A stretch of 64,000 nt of DNA from assembly GCA_022496805.1 (NCBI GenBank), contig CM040100.1:13173009-13237008 (forward strand), given 5' to 3'. Position 1 is the first letter of the stretch, and every line of letters begins with the position of its first letter. The notes below the pieces were generated by a model that worked only from the letters and a program-made list of their open reading frames with translations, was not told the origin of the DNA and ran no database searches. The position numbers and the translations under genes were made by a program. Shown here piece by piece: positions 54,261-64,000 of the stretch. Origin of the DNA: Pohlia nutans (Eukaryota; Streptophyta; Bryopsida; Bryales; Mniaceae).

Positions 54261-56109
54261 AGAAATTTGTTTAACTTAAATCTATGATTTAAAAAAAAAA
54301 TCAATTTTACAAATAATCTCAAATCATTATTATTAACATTTGGTTTTTATAGACATATACATCTAAAAGTTGCAAAGGTGGTATGATCATTACAATCCGT
54401 TTAAATTTCATCCAAAAAAATTAGACAATTAAAAGTTAGGGTGAAGCATTTTATGGGAATAATAAGCATTTGTAATGAGGAAGTTGTGAACGTCTCTTTT
54501 CACGTTGTAATGTGCTCAAATTGCATGTACTACTTCTAAAATGAAAATTAGCATGTATATGACATACATATTAACCTATTGTTCCATAAATTGTTTATTT
54601 GTAGGGTTGAAATTCATGCAAATAAGCCTACCTCTTCCACGGACAAAAAAACGTAGCCACATTAGTTTTAACATTGTTTAAAGTAACTTAACAAAATCAT
54701 TCTATCATAGTAAGAACTTTTCATTACCAACGTCATAAAATACACTCATTTTTAGAAAAGTGATAGTGAAATATAAGGTAAAAAAAGGTAGCTTCTAGAT
54801 AATTATATTGGTTTAAAAAAAAATTCAACTTCGTGATTTTAATTCAAAATACCAATAATTATGAAAATATGAAGTGACACTTATATAACAACTTTTTAAA
54901 TAAATATATATTTGTTCCACTAGAAATAATCTCTAAAGTTTGGAAAACCGATTTTAATTCCTAATAATGCAAATGATATGTTTGATTTTGAATACCTATA
55001 ATTTTTTGCATCTAAAGTCTAAATCTAAAAGTTCCAATTGAATTAGTAAATTCTTCAAGTCTAGTTCTTTTGATTTTTTGGTAAAAAGAAGAATAATTTT
55101 CAATGCCAAAGTAGCAACATGATCGTTGCCTAATAAAGTCAAATTTTCAAATTTGGTACTCAAAGCTTATGATTTTACAAACTACATTAGGTGAGGATTG
55201 GGGCCTTTGGAAGGTCCCCGATCTCACCTAATGCGATGCAAAATCACTATAAGTCTATTTTCACTTTATCTATGTATTAAAATTATTTTTTTACCAACTC
55301 TTACGAAAAACATTCAACGCAAGGTAGTACACCCTATTTATGACACTTAACAAGGCTACCATTTGTGCCATTTACTTGCCCTTGCACGGACATTGTTCAC
55401 TGGTATCAACAATTGCGTGGCATTGTGGCCATGATCTAGATTGAAAACTTGTTTTATAACCAAATGTAAGTAATGGTAATTACACACAAGTGAGAGCTAG
55501 TGATATTTTTCCACAAAATATGTGTGCATTTTGGATTAAACATACGGTCGTTTAAACTAAGATTCGTGGGAGGCGTTATGAGCTACCTTTTTGCTCAATA
55601 TAGAAAACCCTAGTGGCACTTTTGGATTTTTGGCAATACGTTCAATAAATCACATCGTCGAAAAAATATGAATCAACTTGCTACGAGTTTGTATTGTGAT
55701 TATCCACATTCAACATTTTTTGAATCTTGATTATATTTTCAACATGGCGCAACAAAAATTGATCCATTACATTAATCAATATAATCCAAGTATATGCAAC
55801 CTCTTGACTTGAAAACACAACTCATAACATAGTCACAACTCCCGCCATTCGCAGAGGGTTACCGCAAGTTCAACCATCAAGCTTACAAAAACAAATTAAA
55901 AAAAAGAAAATAATAAAAAATCTTAAAGGAGAATCTAGAACCAACTATATTTATTTTTCAATAGTTTTAGGAAGTGCTAGTCACAATCTCCATTGAAATG
56001 ATGAAGCTACTAATACCTATGATATGAATGAAACATGCAAAATATGGATGAAAACATGTACACTCATCCAAAATGTAGCAATATTACCCTCGCATTACAA
56101 CCTTGTTTT
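54261..56109. other. AT-rich intergenic DNA
   Basis: No gene. The only compact structure is a near-perfect hairpin at about 55187-55236 (CATTAGGTGAGGATTGGGG against CCCCGATCTCACCTAATG). Confidence 0.45.
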
Positions 56110-59100
56110 TGTTGAGTAGAAAGAAAAACAGAAATGCAAGAAGAAGTAAGGAGCCTTCACGGCCCTCGTTTATATACACTCCATGGTAGGTAGAAACAGA
56201 TAGAAGAGTGGTGGCGCAGTTAAGAGAGCTACCTCTTAATTGCCGGTTTAACTACCTGATGCGGTAGGTGGGATTATCCGCCCCTATCTTTACTCTAAGT
56301 TAACTGTGAGAGTATCCTAGTAGTGCACCCGGGAGTCTATCCGGATGGATGAGATATCCGGAAGCTTCCAAGGTCGCTTATCCTAACACTCCTCCTCGAC
56401 CGCAGGAACACCTCGTCAAAAACTCCTCCTCGAGCAAAACCCAATGGGAAAAATCCCGAGTGGAGAAAAGAGTGTGTCCTTCAATGCTGATCAAGTTCTT
56501 GGAGAGAACGCATACCGGCTGCTCGAACTAGTTCACGATGCTTGTATGCTGGAAGTGCCTTGGTCAACATGTCGGCTATGTTGTTTGCTGATTCGATCTT
56601 CGTGATGGTGACTTGGTCAGTTTCCACGAGATCCTACATGAATCCAAACAAAGTCGGGCTGATGTGTTTCACTCAATCTGCTTTGATGAATCCCGTGGCG
56701 ACTTGTGCTACGGCGGCGGAAGATGGTCGTGTCGGGGTGTCCAAGTCGCCGGTGCCATAGCTGAGCCTTGAGAAGTACCGTGAGGTTGCAAAAGCGGTCA
56801 TTGGGCGCAGTGGCCCTAATCATCAACTCATAGAGTCCAGTAGTGCCCGCTTTCACCGTAGTGATTACTTGCGTTCCTTTGCGCAATTCTAGTGCCTCAT
56901 CATCATCGCCTTCCCCAACTGTGGAAGCGTGGATCCCATTCGCTCTCAAATCCCGGTAGCTGATCAGACTCCGGGGGGCGCCAGGAGCAAACATTGCTCT
57001 TTCAACCTGAGGGAGAATCCCTCGGGCAATACTATCGTTGCCCGGCCCTCCCGGAATTTAAAATTCCGGCTTCCGGCGATGGTGAGTATGTTGCACTCTT
57101 GCCAGGATCCGCGCATGCAAGTAGACTCAAAGAACTGGGGGTCCCTAAATATCGAATGAGTGGACGCGCTATCGAGGAGTACTAAGTTAGACCGTGGACT
57201 CTGCCTAGACATCTGGACCATGTAGTTCTCGGGGTCAATGTCATTGAAAGAGGGTGCATCGAGAGTGTGCACTTCTCTCTTCTCCTCTTTCAGTTTTTGG
57301 AGTTCTCGGTACATGTCTACGAAGTACTCAGGAGTGCGGCACTCGCGGGCATAATGGCCATGACGACCGCATTTGTGGCACGCACCCCTGGTTGGACTAG
57401 ACCTATCGGTGTGACTAGACTGACCTTGCAACTGATATGGTTTGTCATATTGTTCGTAAGGTTGACGGCGGTCATGGGGATACCTGTGGTGATCACGACG
57501 ATCGTTGGTGTAGCGATGGTCTTCACGGTGCGAATTGTAACGGTGATCGTCGCGGCCGTAATAGGAGCGACTGTCTCGACCCCTGCCGCGTCCTCGTCCG
57601 CCTCGGGGGTGACGCTTAGTTGCCTCCGTACTGTGAGTTTCGCGTGTCGGTGTAGGCCGCGCGGGAACAGGTGCAGGTGGCGGAGTTGGCGGTGTTGGTG
57701 CTTCGGTAACATGAATCTCCCGTGCCGGTCTTGCCTCCGCGTTCTTCAATAGTATCTGTTGTTACTTCTCTGCTAGTAGGAGATATGACATTAGTTTCGA
57801 GTGACGTTTGAATTTCATATTGTAGTATTGCTGAGCAAGAATAGCAGTAGCAGCAGGGAAGGTGGAGAGAGTTTTATCGATTAATTCCGCATTCGTGACG
57901 TTGTCGCCGCAGAGTCGTAGTTGTGCTGAAATTCGATGGAGTTTGGCGTTGAAGGCTTGAAAGTTCGGAAAATCGAGGACACGGAGATTCACCCAGTCGT
58001 TGCGAGCTTGTGGGAGGAAGAGCGTTTCTTCATGCTTGAAGCGTGCCTATAGCTGGGTCCAGAGCTCCGCAGGTTCGTGTACTTGGATGTATTGCTGGCG
58101 TAGCGATGCGTCCATGTGCCGGCGGATGATGAGTAAAGCCTGCCATTTCCGTGGCGATGGGAGTGTCGTTGCGGTTTCGACATCCAACGTTCCATCAAGT
58201 TCTTCTGCACACAAATAGGTAGAGACATCGTTGTTCCACTCTAAGAAATTGCTACCATCTGGTTCTAAAGCATCGAACATGAGGGTTTATGTGCGAGTTT
58301 CCTTGACGGAAGTGGCCATAACTATGGGAGTGGACGTCATCTATAGCTAGTTGAGAGAGCATGAAGAATCTGTTTTTATGTCTATCTACTGCGTCTAGAA
58401 ATCAGGGGGAAAAATCACGAGTATTCTAAGAAGAGCATGTAGAGAGATCGGAGAGGAAGGAAAATAAAACGAGGATGAAGAAATCGAGATAGGAAAAAAA
58501 TAAAATAAAATCGTGAAACAACAACGGGCTAATTGGGTATACTAACGATGAAGAGAAACCTGCAGTCAAAAACACAAGAGAGAGAGGAAAAAAATAAAAA
58601 ATCGAGGGATGGCTAATAATTGAAAAATAGACAGGGGAGGAGAGCCTCGGGAGTATCAAGAGCATGCAGCAAGGAAGTAGCGGGAGCAATCATGCACTCA
58701 TCTATCTCTAAGTTTTTAGAAGGAGGAGAAAAAAGCAAAAAGAAAGTGAAGGAGAGCAAGAGCAAGTGCTACAAAAAGCTACAAAAAGCTATGGCAGAAT
58801 AGCAAAACCAAAAGAGCTACAAAAAGCTATGGCAGAATAGTAAAACCAAAAGAGCTACAAAAAGCTATGGTGGAAGAGCTAACGGTGCTGATAACGTGTT
58901 GAGTAGAAGGAAAAATAGAAATGCAAGAAGAAGTAAGGAGCCTTCACGGCCCTCGTTTATATACACTCCATGGTAGGTAGAAACAGATAGAAGAGTGGTG
59001 GCGCAGTTAAGAGAGCTACCTCTTAACTGCCGGTTTAACTACCTGATGCGGTAGGTGGGATTATCCGCCCCTATCTTCACTCTAAGTCAACTGTGAGAGT

Positions 59101-59175
59101 ATCCTAGTAGTGCACCCGGGAGTCTATCCGGATGGATGAGATATCCGGAAGCTTCTAAGGTCGCTTATCCTAACA
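56110..59175 (-). mobile_element. Non-autonomous Ty1/copia-type LTR element, copy 2
   Basis: 3,066 bp, the same length as copy 1 and offset from it by exactly 45,368 bases throughout. LTRs lie at 56110-56388 and 58897-59175; the duplication GTTTT lies at 56105-56109 and 59176-59180. Flanks are unrelated to those of copy 1. The interior differs at very few bases (for example T at 12226 against C at 57594). The content is the same: gag, protease motif, pre-integrase, no reverse transcriptase. Confidence 0.92.
56617..58280 (-). pseudogene. Copia gag-protease-pre-integrase, broken (copy 2)
   Basis: Same organisation and lesions as copy 1: stops at 58047-58049 and 57762-57764 and a frame change near 56968-56994. 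The predicted pieces are identical except one S/G change in the basic linker. It cannot encode a complete gag in one frame and so depends on another element for movement. Confidence 0.85.
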
Positions 59176-59580
59176 GTTTTAACAATTTTGGTATAATTTT
59201 TTGGTAACATTTCAATAGTCCATTTTTGAACAATATATTTCAATTTAGCGATTTAAAAAAAAAGAAAACACCCAAAACTAGGACGGAAGAGAGAGTTGCA
59301 CTTAAACCCCGATTTCTATGAAGCGCTAGGGCGTCACGGAGAACAAGCGCCTGCTTCGGCTTTCAGGCCTCTTGCGTCATTTGCTTCACAATCCCAGCCA
59401 TGGTTATGGCTGGGAATTTCTTCTAAAGCATTTGCGTTCCTTCATCTGTCTAATGCACATCTCGGAGATCTTGCTGTTGTCTGTGCACATTTTGAGCGGA
59501 GATCTCCACTCATTTCTCCCACACAGAAGAATTGGGGTTTAACTTAGGGTTTTAGCCGAGGTTTTAGTTTCCAGGCAGCG
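59176..59580 (+). promoter_or_regulatory. Promoter and 5' leader region of the PPR gene
   Basis: About 400 bp between the LTR element and the PPR start codon. An AGGGTTTTAG-type word lies about 30 bp before the ATG. The LTR element ends 405 bp upstream of the ATG, so it may have displaced distal promoter DNA. No TATA box identified with confidence. Confidence 0.4.
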
Positions 59581-62500
59581 ATGGCGTCCCGGGAGAGCTT
59601 GAAGCTGTTGTGCAAGCAATTGAACGGGCGCCACCGCGATGTCTTGACCCGGGCGCTCGCGGAGACAGGTGGTCGGGGTTTTGGGGTTTTAGGGTTTGGA
59701 GCTCCTGCACGGAGCGTGAGCAGCAGCGCGCTTTCCGCGTCCATATCGTCGAACCTGGAAGTGAAGATCAAGATGTCGGATCCAGCGCCAGGGTTCCAAA
59801 CATTTGGAGCCACCGTGACGAAAGGGCCGAGATTCTCCATCCCGTTTAAACCTCCACCGGCTCCCACGCCGGTCGAGAAGCTGGACGCGAACGGACTGGC
59901 GGAAGCGATGTCGCATGCGCTCTCCCACCAGAAGATGGACGAGGCCGTGCGCCTTTACGACGAGTGGGCCAAGTCCACGGACGCTGCGGGAAACCCTAAT
60001 AAGCCGAACGTCTTGGTTTACAATTTGCTGCTGCATGCCAAGCTCCGCCTCGACGTTGGACCGGATGTCATGCGCCGCATTGTGGACGAGATGGAGAATA
60101 GCGGGGTTACGCCCACGCAGCTGTCGTACAATTTTCTTCTGCGCTCTGTGTTTCGGCAACGGGACTCTAAAGCCGCTGAATACATTCTTTACAAGTGAGT
60201 GTTTCGAATTTCTTCCTCCTTTCCCAGTGCCATTTACATCACCGCAGGTATGATTTATTATAGTGTTGAAATCTGTAGTGAAAGTTTGCATTGAAGTGAG
60301 GTCCAGAATCTGAAGTATAAGTTTGCATTACACTGTGTTATCTCTAAACTCATTCAAAGTGGGGTTGCTTACCTTGTTTCAGTAAAAAAGTAGGAGTAAA
60401 TGTAATGAATAATGTTGTGAATATCTGTCAGCAAGCCTTTTATTTTTAAATCATAAATCTGAAATGGTGTTGAATTTAAGGAGAACTCTCTTATCATACC
60501 ATTTATCATGCCATTTATCATGCTCGTTTCACTTTGATTTCATAGTTTAAGAGGCATTGATCAATAGCGCATTTTCAGGTAAGGGTGGCGACAATTATAA
60601 GTTGTTGTCATCCAAAAGATCTTATACTTTGCATTACACTATAGTTATCATTCAAAGTTTGCATGCTGACCAAAGCACAAATTTTGTATTACACTAGTGC
60701 TAACATTCAAAATTTGGCTGCCAACCTTGTTTTGATGGAAAAGTAGGGATGAATCCACTGAATGATGTTGTGAATAGGTATTGGCAAATCATTTTTGGTC
60801 GGTTTGATCACGAACATGCAATACTGGTAGTGCTGAATTTAAGGAAAACTCTACTATCTAACCATCTACTTCACTTCAATTTCTATGCTAGGACAATGAC
60901 CAAAACTCTGTTTTAAGGTTTGGGTGAGTCCAAAACCATAATATGGGAAAGGAGCCAACTCAATGGTAATATATTATGCATACAACTATGAGTTTTGGTC
61001 GGCTAATACACACAAGAATTTACATACAATTCAAGAAGATTGTATTTAAGTGGGAACATGTGTGAAGAAGAATTGGCATGTGTTGAAAGTGGGAAAAAGG
61101 GGTCGGACACCATTTACTTATAGGATAATTCTAATGAGGACAATTTATTCTTTGTCTGATTTTGCTTCAGAATGGAACGAGCTGGGCCGGAGGCGCAACC
61201 TGATGGGGATGCATATAACTTTGTCATTGCTTTGTGTGCGATAAATCGAAGAATACCCGCTGCGCTGCGGCATATGCAGTCTATGCATGAGAAGGGTTTT
61301 GCACCAAGCAAGGCCACGTACAATGAAGTGCTGCTGGGTTGTGCTCGTCTCCACCGCTCCCAAACCGCGGTGACCGTTATGAAGCAAATGGAGGTAGAAG
61401 CTCACAAGTACCGTTCTTGCATGTAGTTCTTTTTGAATTTTTTTTATCTAATGTTTTATTAGTTTAATTTCGTTTTTGTGTTCTCCGTTGTCTCTACCTT
61501 GCAATGGTTGAAAAATGTAGGAAGTTATGAAAATGAGAAGTGTTGAAAGCGGGAGTAGCATGTTTGTGCCTCTCATTTCAAAGAATTCACTTCTTATGTC
61601 TAGTAGAATTTACATATGTTGATATAGGAATAGTAACATTTTTAGATTGCCAAACAAGGCTTTTGATATTTTCACTTTGCGAGGATTGTACCAAAGTTTT
61701 TGAATTTTTGAACTAGTAAGGATTATATTGAGGATTGTACTAAGGATTATATAGGAAGAGACTTATGAAAATCATGCATTTCTATTTGGGGGTAAAGACA
61801 CTTGCGATTAGCCACTTGTTCTCTGATTCCTTGATCTTGTGTGTTTTGTTTAGGCCCAGCAAATTTTACCTCATGTTCAGACGTTGGTGGAGCTGGTGGT
61901 AGCAGCAACAGAAGGTGACGACGCGGATTGTGCTCTTATGGCTCTCCGACTCCTCCATAGTAATGGACCCAAGGCTTTACTGCCTGTGGTGATGGATGAA
62001 GGAAGCATTGTGGCTGTTCTTGGGACAGCTGCACGCACTGCTAATGCTGCCCTTGCGAAAGAGGCCTGGGAGCTTCTTAAAGTTACCGTTGGCTCAGCTC
62101 GTGCAGCCAACCCAGCTGCTTACATGGCCTTGGTGCATGCCTTGTCCTCCTCACAGCAGTTTGACGCCGCGTTTCTGACAATTGCTGAGATGCAAAGCCT
62201 CTTTGGGACTCCTCAAAACGCAGAGGACTTGGAAATCCTGAGCCCATTCTCCTCCCTGAGGCCTCTTGTGGTTTCACTCTCTCAGTTGGGCCCTGCAGGA
62301 CTGGATGGGGTGAGTTCCACTTTGAGTGTTCCTACTCTCTCTCTTCAATTTTTTTAGCATGTTGCAAGCGTAGCAATCTTATGATTTGTCGCTTGGCACC
62401 AACCAAGTAGCAAATTTTAGCGGACTGGAATTTATTACTAAATGCCTGCACTGATCAAGTTCTGTCCGTTGGTGCTAACTTCCACTAACTAACTTGCAAC

Positions 62501-63836
62501 AAATTTACATTCATTTGCATCAGTGAATTTAACTCCTAGATTTTTAACAAGTTGTGCGTGTACCAATGGTTTGAAGTGCTAAATCTGCTTGCACCAACCA
62601 AGTAGCAGCAATTAACTAATTTGAATCCGTAACTCTCCAACAGTTACCTTGCAAATGTGGCACACAATAGGTAAGTTAACTTTCAACTAGCTAATGGATC
62701 TTAACACCCTAGTTAGCTTTTTGGGCACTACTTGGTTAGTGACGGGAAAGCGGTATCGTCCTCTGGGTTTTGATGATGTACGTTTTTGATGGCAGGCTTA
62801 CTTTAAGCTGGCGGAAATGCATAGTAGTGGGCAACCTGTACCTCTAGCGGCCATAAACTGCGTCATACTGGGTTGTGCAAACATATGGGATGCTGACCGT
62901 GCATACCAGACTTTCGAATCCATAGATGGCACATTTGGACTGAGACCCGATGTCCATTCTATCAACGCTCTTCTGGAGGCTTTTGGAAAGACTAAAAAGG
63001 TTTGTTTTGATCTGAATTCTCTCAATTAGTACTCGGCAAAGGGTCGCTGTTGGTTTAAGACTTACATCACTCATCAGCGTGGTACTAATTTCTTTCGGCT
63101 GTGTGCAGACGGCTGAAGCAGTTAAGCTGTTCGAGTACTTGAAGGAGTCAGGTGTTACTCCAGATCAGCGGTCTTTTGAGTTGATGATCACCGCTCATGT
63201 TATCAACCGTGATATTCCATCAGCATCTGCCGTTTTCGCTGCCATGGTAAGTGTTTTCTGAAGCTCGTGACTGAACATTTTGTAGTAAAGTGTCTTTTGC
63301 TAGGTGCATGAACAACTTGCCAACGCTATATTTCTTTATAAAGACTGCAGGGGACATGTGTCAAAGCTTTTCACAAGAATTTTCTGAAAGGCCCCGCCTG
63401 TACCAATCAAGTAGCGCCAATTAGCTAACTAGAGTGTGAAGGCCCATTAGCTAGTTGGAAGTTAAAGTAACCTATTTGTGTGTCCAAATAATGGAGAGTT
63501 CCACTTTCAAGTTAGCTAATTACTGCTACTTGGTTGGTGTGGGTGGATAATAATTAACTCCAGTTAGCTAATATTGCTACTTGGTTTAGGCCCATTAAAC
63601 ATCTGAACGAATGTGGTTATCCTGCTTTAATTTTGATCAAATGGCTCTTGCTGCAGATGGATGCTGGTCATATCCCCTGCAGAGAGGTCTTGTTCAGGTT
63701 GTGGAGGCGGTGTCGTCGAGAAGGTGATACGAAGACTTCCCAACATCTTCAGGGATTTTTCAAGAGCTGGGGTTATGCAGATTGCATGGCTTCGGAAGGC
63801 AGGCGCCATCTCATCTCTGCTGCAAAGCAATCTTAA
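59581..63836 (+). CDS. P-class pentatricopeptide repeat protein, six exons, likely mitochondrial
   Basis: PPR proteins bind organellar RNA. Exons 59581-60194, 61171-61393, 61854-62309, 62796-62999, 63109-63246 and 63657-63836, all GT-AG and in phase, give 604 residues. The N-terminus is basic and S/A-rich, fitting an organelle presequence. Repeat units include NKPNVLVYNLLLHAKLR, VTPTQLSYNFLLRSVF, EAQPDGDAYNFVIALCAINR, GFAPSKATYNEVLLGCARL, RPDVHSINALLEAFGK and VTPDQRSFELMITAHVINR. There is no E, DYW or SMR tail. The overall arrangement resembles Arabidopsis At1g26460; that assignment is from memory and moderate. The number and spacing of introns is high for a PPR gene. No lesions. Confidence 0.87.
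60325..60880 (+). repeat. Direct duplication inside PPR intron 1
   Basis: A block of about 215 bp at 60325-60540 recurs diverged at 60666-60880. Shared ordered words include 'gcattacact', 'accttgttt', 'aaaagtagg..t', 'aatgttgtgaata' and 'gaatttaagg.aaactct'. Confidence 0.6.
62577..62750. repeat. MITE-like inverted repeat in PPR intron 3
   Basis: The left end 'caccaaccaagtagc' faces the right end 'ctacttggttagtg', and inner words 'aactaa' and 'tagttagc' also pair. A related element sits in intron 5. Confidence 0.5.
63400..63530. repeat. MITE-like hairpin in PPR intron 5
   Basis: The left end 'gtaccaatcaagtagcgccaattagctaac' and the right end 'gttagctaattactgctacttggttggtgt' are inverted copies about 30 bp long. 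About 131 bp in total. Related to the intron 3 element. Confidence 0.6.
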
Positions 63837-64000
63837 TTTGAGCCACGTCAGGCTTGAACAAACAAATAGGTCAGAGAGAAAAACCACTCCAATGTTTTTT
63901 GCAATTGGCCATCCCCCAAGTTGGGATCATAGGTGACGTGGAGCAAGGAGGTGTACTGAATGCTGCGAAGTGAAGGATGCACCTGGAACGGTATTCTGAA

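Noticed and set aside
1..64000. CRISPR array, prophage or bacterial-type defence system
   Set aside because: The window is plant nuclear DNA with spliced genes and plant transposons; no regularly spaced short repeats with unique spacers were seen.

Overview
This is nuclear DNA of a land plant. It carries spliced genes for CP24 (LHCB6), a chloroplast APO-type RNA-splicing factor, a plant N-glycan beta-1,2-xylosyltransferase, ribosomal protein eS28 and a P-class PPR protein, all with GT-AG introns. These families fit a land plant, and the protein flavour looks more like a non-seed plant than a crop, but I cannot name the species. Genes are few and well spaced. Most of the window is transposable elements, many of them nested.

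Layout: 1-2849 repeats and AT-rich DNA, including a small poly(A)-tailed retroposed insert. 2850-5641 (-) the xylosyltransferase in four exons. 5642-10392 MITE-rich DNA, including a fold-back element inserted into another copy of itself. 10393-16001 (+) an APO gene in four exons; its first exon encodes a presequence that looks copied from CP24, and its first intron holds a 3,066-bp LTR element. 16002-20604 dispersed repeats and large hairpins. 20605-39636 one complete 19-kb CACTA (En/Spm-type) DNA transposon with terminal CACTACAAGAAAA repeats and a 3-bp duplication (AAC). It has a TNPA-like gene on the minus strand and a damaged TNPD/Tnp2 transposase on the plus strand. A nearly pristine Ty1/copia retrotransposon (28818-34275; 258-bp LTRs differing at one base seen by eye; duplication AAGAG) sits in a transposase exon. 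39640-42155 repeats and promoter. 42156-43114 (+) LHCB6. 43115-49879 dispersed repeat family. 49880-51186 (-) RPS28. 51187-56109 AT-rich DNA with MITEs. 56110-59175 a second 3,066-bp LTR element, nearly identical to the one in the APO intron. 59581-63836 (+) the PPR gene in six exons.

The main points for follow-up are four. (1) The APO splicing factor appears to have acquired its plastid presequence from the linked LHCB6 gene. (2) The two 3,066-bp non-autonomous LTR elements have different target duplications yet share left-versus-right LTR differences, which ordinary retrotransposition cannot produce. (3) A copia element has landed in the transposase exon of a CACTA element that itself split an older element. 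(4) Several long, nearly perfect hairpins could be small-RNA sources. There is no bacterial-type operon, CRISPR array or defence island. Exon limits were read by eye from splice consensus, reading phase and family similarity, without transcript data.
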